A DNA stretch of 44,247 nucleotides from an uncultured Opitutia bacterium (GCA_903839035.1 CAIMAQ010000107.1:1-44247); one strand, 5' to 3'. Numbered from the stretch's first letter, positions 25,733 to 32,893 are shown. Numbers and translations: made by a program. Notes: a model not told the origin generated them from the sequence alone.

Positions 25733-26482
25733 ATGAACGCCTCGCACGATTACCAACGCGTCTACGTGTGGCAGCAGCCGGTGCGCTGGTTCCACTGGAT
25801 CAATGCCCTCGCGATCATTACCCTCGGCGTCACCGGCTGGCTGATCACGCATCCGCCGGCCCTGATGAATTCCGGGGAGGCCTGGACGAGCTTCTGGTTC
25901 GGCAAGGTGCGTTTCGTGCACTTCACCAGCGGCTACGTGCTGCTCGCGAACTTCCTGGTGCGGATCTACTGGTCCTTCGCCGGCAACAAGTACGCCAGCT
26001 GGCGCAACTTCCTGCCCCTCACCAAGGCGCAGGTGCGCGAGATCTGGCAGGTGCTCAAGGTCGACATCATGCAGTCGAGCGACAAGGCCGTGCATGCGCT
26101 CGGGCACAACGCCGTGGCCTATTTCACCTATGCCGCCACGGGCTTGCTGACGGTTTTCCAGGTGGGCACCGGCTTCGCGCTCATGGCGCCGACGAGCCAA
26201 TCCTGGATCCCGCGCCTGTTCACTTGGGTGACGCCCCTGTTCGGCAGCGAAGGCACCGTGCGCACCTTCCATTACGCCGGCATGTGGCTGTTCGTCATTT
26301 TCACCTTCATCCATGTCTACCTCGTGTTCTACCACGACTACGTGGAAGGTCACGGGGTGATGTCCTCGATCATCGGCGGCTGGAAATTCATGGAGAAGCA
26401 CAAGATCGCCGCTCAGGAGGCCACCGGCATCTCGGGCCTGCCCACGAAATCCCGCCAGACCGGGTCGCGGCCCAAGGTCTAG
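25733..26482 (+). CDS. hyaC: Ni/Fe-hydrogenase b-type cytochrome subunit
   Basis: The diheme membrane cytochrome b anchors the hydrogenase and passes electrons from H2 to the quinone pool. The 249-residue protein has four hydrophobic segments and the expected histidines (WFHWINALAI, VRFVHFTSGY, TFHYAGMW, FTFIHVYLVFYHDY). A clear Shine-Dalgarno-like GGAGG precedes the ATG by nine bases, one of few in this window. Together with the CbcL-like and ImcH-like quinol oxidases, it would close an H2-to-quinone-to-cytochrome chain. Confidence 0.95.
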   Translation: MNASHDYQRVYVWQQPVRWFHWINALAIITLGVTGWLITHPPALMNSGEAWTSFWFGKVRFVHFTSGYVLLANFLVRIYWSFAGNKYASWRNFLPLTKAQVREIWQVLKVDIMQSSDKAVHALGHNAVAYFTYAATGLLTVFQVGTGFALMAPTSQSWIPRLFTWVTPLFGSEGTVRTFHYAGMWLFVIFTFIHVYLVFYHDYVEGHGVMSSIIGGWKFMEKHKIAAQEATGISGLPTKSRQTGSRPKV

Positions 26483-26533
26483 CGCCGGGCGGATCCTTCC
26501 GACTTGCCCCTCCCACCGCCACCCCCCCGCCCT

Positions 26534-27073
26534 GTGATCAGCCTGATCGATACCACCCTGGTGGGGGAAAGTTTTGCGATCTGCCCGCCGATCAACGCCA
26601 GCGACCGCATCCTGGTGCTCGGCGTCGGCAATCTGCTGATGGGTGACGAGGGCGCGGGCGTGCATGCGCTGCGCTGGCTCGAGGCGGAGCCGCCGCTGGC
26701 GGGGGTCCGCCTGCTCGATGGTGGCACCGGCGGCGCGAACCTGCTGGGAGAATTTGAGGGCCGGCGGGCCGTCATCCTGATTGATGCGACCCGCGATGGT
26801 TCCGCGGCCGGCACCGTGGTCTACCGTCACCTCCAGCTGGGCCGGAGCTTTGATCTCCCGCCGAGCCTGAGCGCGCATGACTTTGGCCTGAAGGATCTCT
26901 TTGCCGCCGCGGCCCTGATCGGCACGCTGCCGGAGATCCATCTCTACACCATCGCGGTGCAGACACTGCACCCGATGTGCACGGAGCTGTCGCCGGAAGT
27001 GGAGGCTGCGATCCCGGAAGTCGTGCACTCGGTGCATGCGCTGGCCGCCCGGCTGACCGCCTCGCTGGATTGA
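26534..27073 (+). CDS. hyaD: Hydrogenase maturation protease (HyaD/HupD family)
   Basis: The protease removes the C-terminal tail of the large subunit once nickel is in place. The protein has the family signature RILVLGVGNLLMGDEGAGVH, including the metal-binding Glu, then LIDATRDG and a later HPMCTELSP. The length from the GTG at 26534 is 179 residues. A TTG at 26504 would add ten Pro-rich residues. Neither has a convincing ribosome-binding site, so the start is uncertain. It is the last gene of the hydrogenase operon, and a bidirectional terminator follows at 27185. Confidence 0.92.
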   Translation: MISLIDTTLVGESFAICPPINASDRILVLGVGNLLMGDEGAGVHALRWLEAEPPLAGVRLLDGGTGGANLLGEFEGRRAVILIDATRDGSAAGTVVYRHLQLGRSFDLPPSLSAHDFGLKDLFAAAALIGTLPEIHLYTIAVQTLHPMCTELSPEVEAAIPEVVHSVHALAARLTASLD

Positions 27074-27184
27074 GCCGGAGGGATGGGCGAATCAACGGAT
27101 CAGCCGGTGCGCAGGGGTGGTGTTGGCGGCTGGTTTTACGGAGAACGGACCTTCCCTGAACCGGTGGCGCCGCCCCAAAACTAC

Positions 27185-27212
27185 TCCGCCGCCCACTTCC
27201 GTGGACGGCGGA
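27185..27212. terminator. Bidirectional terminator between hyaD and hupE
   Basis: TCCGCCGCCCAC (27185-27196) pairs with GTGGACGGCGGA (27201-27212) along 12 bp with one G-T wobble around a 4-nt loop. It lies between convergent genes. The minus strand continues GTAGTTTTGG, so the U-rich tail favours termination of hupE transcripts. On the plus strand no T-run follows. Confidence 0.75.
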
Positions 27213-27240
27213 AAAACCACACAACGAAATGACGTGGGCG

Positions 27241-27822
27241 TCAGCTGGCGAGGAGACCCGCGCCAACGGCCGCGATGCCCCAGCCGATCAGGCGGGGAGC
27301 CCGCTCGGAGAGGCGGGCAGCGCCGAGACCCAGGCCCAGGCCGGTGACGGCAAGGAGGGCGGAGGCACTCATCAAGCCGGCGCCATAGGCGAGACCACTG
27401 CTGGTGGCGGGCATTTCTGCCCCGTGGGCAAAACCATGGAACACGGCAAAAACCGAGGCGAGGGTCACGCTGGCGACGAGCGGCAGGCGGCCGGCGCAGC
27501 CCACGAGCAGACCTAGGGCCAGCACGGAGGCGGCGATGCCCTGGTCGAGCCCGGGGATGACCCCGATGAAATGACCGCCGACGGCTGACAGGGCCATCAC
27601 GCCGACAAAGGCAGCTGGCACACGCCAGCTGGCGCGGCCACCGAGTTGGGCGGCCCACAGGCCGATGGCGATCATCGCGAGAAGGTGATCCCAGCCGGTC
27701 AACGGGTGGGAGAAACCGCACGCGACACCATTGGCCTGCGCAGCGCCCGGGTGGGCCAACGCGGCTGACGTGGCAGCAAGAAAAAGGGAGGTCGCCAGCA
27801 GGGAGGAAGATTTGATTTTCAT
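27241..27822 (-). CDS. hupE: HupE/UreJ-family membrane protein
   Basis: HupE proteins are small membrane proteins, proposed nickel permeases, associated with hydrogenase loci. The 193-residue protein has a cleavable signal (MKIKSSSLLATSLFLAATSAALA) followed by the mature start HPGAA, the motif HPLTGWDHLLAMIAIGLWA, and FHGFAHGAEMP with further metal-capable histidines, plus about six membrane helices. The ATG at 27822 begins the signal peptide. Transcription is predicted from P9, which has two stacked operators. It is convergent with the hydrogenase operon and divergent from the PocR-AraC regulator. Confidence 0.92.
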   Translation of the reverse strand: MKIKSSSLLATSLFLAATSAALAHPGAAQANGVACGFSHPLTGWDHLLAMIAIGLWAAQLGGRASWRVPAAFVGVMALSAVGGHFIGVIPGLDQGIAASVLALGLLVGCAGRLPLVASVTLASVFAVFHGFAHGAEMPATSSGLAYGAGLMSASALLAVTGLGLGLGAARLSERAPRLIGWGIAAVGAGLLAS

Positions 27823-27848
27823 GGGGTAGTGGAAGGGGTACGGGACAG

Positions 27849-27956
27849 AGGATAGTCGCAAACCCCCGCCGGTGCATTGCGGTTCTTGCCGTACACTCCG
27901 CACCAATTGTCCCGCACTTTTTGCGCATCACTTGGCGAGTCCTGCGCATCAATTGT
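27849..27956 (-). promoter_or_regulatory. P9: hupE promoter with two stacked AraC-type operators
   Basis: Toward hupE, the upstream operator has ACAATTGATGCG (from 27956) and CCAAGTGATGCG (from 27935). The downstream operator has ACAATTGGTGCG (from 27910) and GCAAG (from 27889). Each pair is spaced 21 bp and the two operators start 46 bp apart. TATCCT at 27854-27849 lies 30 bp beyond the most proximal GCAAG. The predicted start is near 27842, 20 nt before the ATG. The same DNA is the upstream region of the regulator gene on the plus strand. Confidence 0.65.
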
Positions 27957-28009
27957 CCTACGGGCTGTGTTCGCTTGCCCGCCCGGGGGTCGGGGCGTAA
28001 CCGACAGGC

Positions 28010-28918
28010 ATGCCCGTACCCGACGCTCTCCGCCCGAAACGCACGCTCGTCGACCAGCTCCGTGCCTCGCCCATTTACCGCGACTATGCGAAGGCTTTCC
28101 GCGAGACCACGGGTCTGCCCCTGAACCTGCGCGAGCTTGAGAGCTTCGACCTGCCGTTCCACGGCGACCCGAATCAGAATCCCTTCTGCGAGCTGATGGC
28201 CGGGGCCAACCACACCTGTGCGGGCTGCCTGCAATTGCAGCGGAAAGTGGAGGAGGGTGCGGGCGGGGAGGCGAAGACCCTCACGTGTTTTGCCGGGCTG
28301 AGCGACTCGGCGGTCCCGGTCAAGGTGGGGGAAAACCTGGTGGCGTTCCTCCAGACCGGGCAGATCCTGCTGCACGAGCCGACCGCACCCCAGTTGCAGA
28401 AGCTCTCGCGGGTGCTGCGGAAATACGGCGTGGCGACGGAGCTGGAAAAATACGAGGCGGCCTACCGCCGGAGCCGCGTGGTGCCGCAGCGGCAGTACCG
28501 CTCGATCCTGCAGCTCCTGACAATTTTTGCGCAGCATCTCTCCACCCTGAGCAACCAGCTGGTGGTCCAGGATGTGACGGAGGAGGCCCCCGCCATCAGC
28601 CGCGCGCGCGCTTTCATCACCGAGCATCACGGGGAGGAAATGACACTCACGGGCGTGGCCCGGGCGGTGAACATGAGCGCCTTTTATTTCTGCAAGAGCT
28701 TCCGCAAGGCGACCGGGCTGACGTTCACCCATTATGTCGCCCGGGTGCGGGTGGAGAAGGTCAAGGACCTGCTGCTGAACCCGAACAAACGGGTGAGCGA
28801 GGCCGCCTACGAGGCCGGCTTCCAGTCCCTGTCCCAGTTCAACCGCGTCTTCCGCCGCATTGCCGGGGAGCCGCCCTCGACGTACCGGGAGAAAGTGCGT
28901 TCCGGAGCCCTGACCTGA
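28010..28918 (+). CDS. AraC-family transcriptional regulator with PocR sensory domain
   Basis: The 302-residue protein has an N-terminal PocR-type ligand-binding domain (about residues 12-175) with four cysteines, Cys60, Cys70, Cys73 and Cys93, in a pattern suited to a metal or redox site. A C-terminal AraC double helix-turn-helix domain (about 200-300) includes MSAFYFCKSFRKATGLTF and VSEAAYEAGFQSLSQFNRVFRR. AraC-type activators usually bind two direct half-sites 21 bp apart next to the -35 region, exactly the arrangement of P1 to P9. It is the only transcription factor in the window and lies beside P9. It is therefore the leading candidate to control the cytochrome and hydrogenase genes. The signal it senses cannot be read from sequence. 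Confidence 0.9.
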   Translation: MPVPDALRPKRTLVDQLRASPIYRDYAKAFRETTGLPLNLRELESFDLPFHGDPNQNPFCELMAGANHTCAGCLQLQRKVEEGAGGEAKTLTCFAGLSDSAVPVKVGENLVAFLQTGQILLHEPTAPQLQKLSRVLRKYGVATELEKYEAAYRRSRVVPQRQYRSILQLLTIFAQHLSTLSNQLVVQDVTEEAPAISRARAFITEHHGEEMTLTGVARAVNMSAFYFCKSFRKATGLTFTHYVARVRVEKVKDLLLNPNKRVSEAAYEAGFQSLSQFNRVFRRIAGEPPSTYREKVRSGALT

Positions 28919-28935
28919 ACGCCGGGCCGGCCGCC

Positions 28936-29427
28936 TCAGGCCGGGATATGATGCACCGGGTGGTGCTCGGGATCCGCGAGGAGGGACAGGGCTGCGGGCC
29001 TGACCTCCGGGCTGGCTTTGTCCGATACCTCGCGAAACAGGCAGATGGCACAGAAGGACTGGATCTCACGCTGGGCGATGTGACTGAACACCTGCTCCAG
29101 GCAGGTCAGCGCCTCGTCCCGCTGCGGTGCGGTCAGGCCCGGGGCGAGCACCTGCGCCAGCACGAGACCCTCGCGCAGGGCCTGTCGTCCGGCGGAGAAA
29201 TAGGCCAGGAGGGGATTGCGGCCGCACGGACAAGGCGGTTCCGCGTTGCGGGTGTGGAGCCGGCGGGCCGACCAGATCCGCAGGGTCGAGAAGACCTCAT
29301 TCAACGTGGTGTCGAGCAGGTGGACCAGCGTGTCCGGATTGGCCAGGGGCGAATTCATCCGCTCGATCCGCAGGAGGTTCTCCCAATTGGACCGAATGCA
29401 GGGACGATGCGCCTCTAGGGCCTGCAA
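28936..29427 (-). CDS. Uncharacterised protein with CXC and CXXC cysteine pairs
   Basis: I do not recognise the family. The frame encodes a mostly helical soluble protein without signal peptide or membrane helix. Cysteines cluster as PCPCGRNPLLAYF in the middle and SFCAICLF near the C-terminus, which could bind metal. The C-terminus is His-rich (EHHPVHHIPA). The N-terminus (about RPCIRSNWENLLRIE) loosely resembles RsbR-type N-terminal helices, but this is not enough for a call. Start choice is uncertain: TTG at 29427 lies directly after a perfect inverted repeat, the first ATG is at 29358, and the frame is open to 29493. It is convergent with the PocR-AraC gene (17 bp). Confidence 0.55.
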   Translation of the reverse strand: MQALEAHRPCIRSNWENLLRIERMNSPLANPDTLVHLLDTTLNEVFSTLRIWSARRLHTRNAEPPCPCGRNPLLAYFSAGRQALREGLVLAQVLAPGLTAPQRDEALTCLEQVFSHIAQREIQSFCAICLFREVSDKASPEVRPAALSLLADPEHHPVHHIPA

Positions 29428-29454
29428 TATTACCGTTTCCACAAACGGTAATAT
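29427..29454. promoter_or_regulatory. Perfect 12-bp inverted repeat, probable operator
   Basis: ATATTACCGTTT (29427-29438) and AAACGGTAATAT (29443-29454) are exact complements around CCAC. The site abuts the proposed start of the Cys-containing unknown gene. Length and AT-rich ends fit a dimeric repressor site better than a terminator. The ATATTACC core also occurs in the palindrome at 32147-32170. Confidence 0.6.
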
Positions 29455-29533
29455 CCCAGAAAGCCCCGCCCCCCGCTCATCACCCCTTGGCAAATGGTGG
29501 CTGTCTTTTGTTGTGCATGGATTGTCTCCGTCC

Positions 29534-30823
29534 TCACCTGGCCGGGCGCAGGGTCCGGCAGTCGCGCTCCAGTTCCGCCCGGAAGTCGGGATGCGCGATC
29601 GAAATCAGGGCGGCGGCGCGTTCCCGCAGCGTCCGGCCATGGAGGTTAACGGCGCCGTATTCCGTGACCACCCAGTGCACATGCCCGCGCGTGGTGACCA
29701 CCCCGGCGCCGGCCGAGAGTTGGAAGGTGATGCGCGACACGCGGCCGCTGGCGGCCGTCGAGGGCAGCGCAATGATCGGCCGGCCGCCCGGCGACAGCGC
29801 GGCACCGCGGATGAAGTCCATCTGACCGCCGATGCCGGAGTAGATCCGGTGACCGATGGAGTCGGCGCAGACCTGGCCGGTCAGATCGATCTGGATCGCG
29901 GAGTTGATCGCGACGACCTTCGGATTCCGGCGGATCACCGAGGTGTCGTTCGTCCAGTCGCAGGGATGGAAAGCGACCAGAGGGTTGTCATGGACGAAGT
30001 CGAAGAGCCGGCGGGTGCCATTGATGAAGCTGGTGACGATACGGCCGGGGGAGACGGTCTTGAGGCGGTTGGTGATGACGCCGGCCTCGACCAGGTCCAC
30101 GACGCCGTCGGAAAACATCTCGGTATGGATCCCCAGGTCATGCTTGCCGTGCAGGCGGGCGAGCACGGCGTCGGGAATGCCACCGATGCCCATCTGGAGG
30201 GTGGAACCGTCCTCCACGAGCCCGGCCACCAGCTCCCCGATGCGGGCCTCGACGGCGGTTTCGGGGGCGGGCCGGTGCTCGACCAGGGGACGGTCGGTGG
30301 CCACGAAGGCATCGATCTGATCGAACGGCAGGACGTTGTTGCCGTGGGTGCGCGGCATCTGCTCGTTGATTTCCGCGATGATCACCCGGGCCGTCGTGGC
30401 CGCGGCCCGGGCGGCGTCGCAGGAGGTGCCCAGCGAGCACATGCCATGGCGGTCGGGCGGCGAAACCTGCAGCAGGGCGACGTCGAGCGGCACGCTGCCG
30501 CTCAGGAACAGGGCGGGGATGTCGGACAGGAAGATCGGGATGAAATCGGCGCGGTCCTCGGCGACGGCCTGGCGCAGCGGGGCGCCGGTGAAGAGGGACA
30601 CCGAGCGGAATTCTCGCTCGCGGCCGGTGGCGGCAAACGGCGCGGGTCCGGCCGTGTGCAGGTGGTAAAGCTTCACCCCCTCTAGGTCATGCCGGTCGCA
30701 GAGCGCCTCAATCAGCGGGGCAGGCGTGGCGCACGCCCCGTGGATGAAGACATTGGTGCCGCTGCGCACCAGGGCGGTGGCGTCGGCGTGGGACACGGCG
30801 GAGGATTTCCAGTCGGGACTCAT
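29534..30823 (-). CDS. Acetyl-CoA hydrolase/CoA-transferase family protein
   Basis: The 429-residue protein belongs to the family that includes acetate/succinate CoA-transferases, 4-hydroxybutyrate CoA-transferase and acetyl-CoA hydrolase. Supporting segments are LVRSGTNVFIHGACATP near the N-terminus, SPPDRHGMCSLGTS, LQMGIGGIPDAVLA, HTEMFSDGVVDL, the signature YSGIGGQMDFIRGA, and VVTEYGAVNLHG; the catalytic glutamate that forms the acyl-CoA thioester lies in one of the conserved segments. Substrate cannot be assigned. The ATG at 30823 is used because the homologous N-terminus begins there; the open frame extends 76 codons upstream with low-complexity sequence. The enzyme would link acetyl-CoA and organic acids in central metabolism. 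Confidence 0.85.
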   Translation of the reverse strand: MSPDWKSSAVSHADATALVRSGTNVFIHGACATPAPLIEALCDRHDLEGVKLYHLHTAGPAPFAATGREREFRSVSLFTGAPLRQAVAEDRADFIPIFLSDIPALFLSGSVPLDVALLQVSPPDRHGMCSLGTSCDAARAAATTARVIIAEINEQMPRTHGNNVLPFDQIDAFVATDRPLVEHRPAPETAVEARIGELVAGLVEDGSTLQMGIGGIPDAVLARLHGKHDLGIHTEMFSDGVVDLVEAGVITNRLKTVSPGRIVTSFINGTRRLFDFVHDNPLVAFHPCDWTNDTSVIRRNPKVVAINSAIQIDLTGQVCADSIGHRIYSGIGGQMDFIRGAALSPGGRPIIALPSTAASGRVSRITFQLSAGAGVVTTRGHVHWVVTEYGAVNLHGRTLRERAAALISIAHPDFRAELERDCRTLRPAR

Positions 30824-31062
30824 GGGAGGATAAGTTAAATTGATACTGGGCGAATCACCCGGGAAGCGAAGCGCCGAAACTGAGCTTGGAATGGGAAATT
30901 GTCCGCATTTTTTGCGGTGCGCCGGCGAGGGCGGATTTTGGCCGGCCGGACGACGTCCCGGTTCGTCCGGCCCGGGCCGCGGCCCTGCCGGGTTTTCGGC
31001 GGTTTTTGGAGTGCCGAAATGAACCTTGCCCGGTGGCGGCGTGCTGGCCACGGTGCGCGGCA

Positions 31063-31641
31063 GTGAAAATCGGATTTCTTGGCGGGAGCTTCGACCCCGT
31101 GCATTTCGGCCACCTGATGGCCGCGCAGGACGCCTACGAGCAAAACCAGCTTGACCGGCTCATCTTGGTGCCCGCGGCGCAGGCCCCGTTGAAGAACAAC
31201 GATGTGCAGTCCTCGGCGGAAGACCGCCTGGCCTTGCTGCGGGCCGCGGTGGAGTGGGACAAGCGGTTTGAGATTTCCGACGTTGAGCTGCGGCGGGGCG
31301 GGGTGAGCTACACGATCGACTCGGTCCGGCACTTTCGCGCGCTCTACCCGAACGACGAGCTTTACTGGATCATCGGCGGGGACCAGCTGCCCAAGCTCCA
31401 CCTGTGGAAGGACATCAAGGAACTCGCGAAGCTGGTGGAGTTCATCTTCCTCGAGCGGCCGGGCCATCCGGTGAAGGCGGTGCCGGACATTCCCGGGCTG
31501 CGCCTGCGCCGCTGCGACGGCCATTTGCTCGCGATCAGCTCCACGGAACTGCGGGACCGGGTGAAACGGGACCTGTCGCTGGACTATTTTGTGCCGCACA
31601 AGGCGATTGTATATATCCGCGACCACCGTCTTTATCGCTGA
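31063..31641 (+). CDS. nadD: Nicotinate-nucleotide adenylyltransferase
   Basis: NadD adenylates nicotinate mononucleotide in NAD synthesis. The 192-residue protein, from the GTG at 31063, begins MKIGFLGGSFDPVHFGH with the nucleotidyltransferase HXGH motif at residues 14-17. It ends with ISSTELRDRVKRDLSLDYFVPHKAIVYI, the conserved SSTxIR-like ATP-binding segment. The GTG was chosen because it starts exactly at the family N-terminus; the open frame runs upstream without similarity. rsfS follows after 5 bp, the common bacterial order nadD-rsfS. Confidence 0.93.
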   Translation: MKIGFLGGSFDPVHFGHLMAAQDAYEQNQLDRLILVPAAQAPLKNNDVQSSAEDRLALLRAAVEWDKRFEISDVELRRGGVSYTIDSVRHFRALYPNDELYWIIGGDQLPKLHLWKDIKELAKLVEFIFLERPGHPVKAVPDIPGLRLRRCDGHLLAISSTELRDRVKRDLSLDYFVPHKAIVYIRDHRLYR

Positions 31642-31646
31642 TCTAC

Positions 31647-32081
31647 ATGAAGGGAAAAAAATCAAACGCACTTTTGCTGGTTAAACTCTGCTGCCAGGCC
31701 TTGGACGAGAAGAAGGCCGTGGACCTGCAGGTCCTCGACGTGAGCGCACAGTCCTCGATCACCGATTACCTCGTGCTGGCCACGGGCACGTCGGAACCGC
31801 ACCTCCGCGCCTTGCGCGTCGAACTCGAGAAGGCGATCGATGCGAGCCAGCATCCCATCCTCGGCATGGAAACCGCCCAGGAAAGCGGCTGGATCGTGGT
31901 CGATGTCTTCGACGTGATGATCCACCTCTTCACCGCCGAGGCCCGGGCCAAATACGGCCTTGAGAACCTCTGGAAAGACGCGGTGAGCGTGTCAGTGCCC
32001 AAACTTCTGGGGATCGCGCCCAAGGCAAAAAAGCGCAAGCCGGCTGCTGTGCCCAAGAAACGCAAAAAAGCCGCCAAATAA
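31647..32081 (+). CDS. rsfS: Ribosomal silencing factor RsfS
   Basis: RsfS binds ribosomal protein uL14 and blocks subunit joining under starvation. The 144-residue protein shows the family core (LQVLDVSAQSSITDYLVLATGTSEPHLRAL, given as segments: VLDVSAQSSITDYLV, ATGTSEPHLRAL), WIVVDVFDVMIHLF, and YGLENLWKDA. A Lys/Arg-rich tail of about 25 residues after the domain (KAKKRKPAAVPKKRKK) is longer than usual. It forms an operon with nadD. Confidence 0.92.
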   Translation: MKGKKSNALLLVKLCCQALDEKKAVDLQVLDVSAQSSITDYLVLATGTSEPHLRALRVELEKAIDASQHPILGMETAQESGWIVVDVFDVMIHLFTAEARAKYGLENLWKDAVSVSVPKLLGIAPKAKKRKPAAVPKKRKKAAK

Positions 32082-32515
32082 CGGCTGGTCCCCGTGGCCT
32101 TAAAGGGTGCTTCGGGGTTGTAAAATTACCTTAAGATTGGGGTCAGAATATAGGTAATATTACCTATATTTGATCCATTTCAGTGGAAATATAATAGGCC
32201 CGTCCGGGTGGCTTCACCCGCTTGGGACTGGGGGTATTAGCTGTGCGGAGAGCCTCTTTAACCGGGGTAGCTTTAATCCTATAAAACTCTATTTTATAGA
32301 TAGATAGGAAATCAGATAACTCCTTTTATCCGACGGATTGGTCATCAATCTTTAGGGATGACATCCAGATTGAACGATAATCCGGATGCGCCGGTGCCGC
32401 TCAGACTAAGTAATCCACCACAGAAAATGGTCTTGTTCTCGTCGGGTGGGTTTGCTTGAGTGTTATGAAGCTCAAGTCCGAGCCATCATATCCTAATCAT
32501 TACAGATATATACCT
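32082..32515. other. 434-bp AT-rich non-coding region upstream of the pilin gene
   Basis: This stretch is clearly more AT-rich than its surroundings and holds no credible gene. It contains a 24-bp perfect palindrome (32147-32170), a hairpin CGGGTG-GCTT-CACCCG (32205-32220), an AT-rich inverted repeat CTATAAAA/TTTTATAG (32279-32299), and CTTGAG/CTCAAG (32455-32460 and 32471-32476). It probably carries the promoter, operator and a long structured leader of the pilin gene. No P1-P9-type operator was found here. Confidence 0.6.
32147..32170. promoter_or_regulatory. 24-bp perfect palindrome upstream of the pilin gene
   Basis: The left arm is AATATAGGTAAT (32147-32158) and the right arm its exact complement (32159-32170), without a loop. 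Such symmetry and length suggest binding of a homodimeric regulator. It lies about 345 bp before the pilin ATG and 65 bp after rsfS. The core GGTAATATTACC shares GGTAATAT with the inverted repeat at 29427-29454. Confidence 0.6.
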
Positions 32516-32869
32516 ATGAAAAATACCAATAACTCCAACAAGGGTTTCACCCTCGTCGAAATCATGATTGTCGTCGTCATCATCGGCCTTCTGGCCGCCA
32601 TGGCGATTCCCGCGTTCCAGAAGGTGCGCTCGGCCTCGCAGGACAAGACCGTGTTGAACAACGCGCGTCAGCTGTCCGCCGCCGCCGACCAGTACTACCT
32701 GGAAAACGGTGTCTCCACCGTCACGATCGGCAACCTGATCGGCTCCACGAACTACGTGAAGGCCCTCAATCTGGTCGCCAACGAGACCTATCCCCAGGCG
32801 TTCACGCAGGGTATCGCGATCTCGATCGTCGGTGTCGCCGGCGTGCGCACGATCACCTACGCCCCGTAA
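32516..32869 (+). CDS. Type IV pilin-like protein (prepilin N-terminal methylation motif)
   Basis: The 117-residue precursor has a ten-residue leader ending in Gly10, then FTLVEIMIVVVIIGLLAAMA, with Glu at position 5 of the mature chain. This is the canonical prepilin peptidase site and hydrophobic assembly helix. The mature protein has about 107 residues and no cysteines, so it lacks the disulfide loop of classical PilA. It resembles the short GFTLVE pilins or pseudopilins common in Verrucomicrobiota. The ATG at 32516 was chosen because it gives the short charged leader; upstream in-frame ATGs would add 20 residues. No pilus assembly genes adjoin it. A strong terminator follows. Confidence 0.88.
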   Translation: MKNTNNSNKGFTLVEIMIVVVIIGLLAAMAIPAFQKVRSASQDKTVLNNARQLSAAADQYYLENGVSTVTIGNLIGSTNYVKALNLVANETYPQAFTQGIAISIVGVAGVRTITYAP

Positions 32870-32893
32870 TTGGGTCGCACGGTTTAACTCTCA

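Noticed and set aside
32437-32460. Sigma-54 promoter for the pilin
   Set aside because: GG and GC elements are visible but their spacing does not match the -24/-12 consensus.
32516-32869. Pilin as a conductive nanowire subunit of the electron-transfer system
   Set aside because: It lacks the operator shared by the redox genes, is not Geobacter-like in length, and no supporting genes adjoin it.
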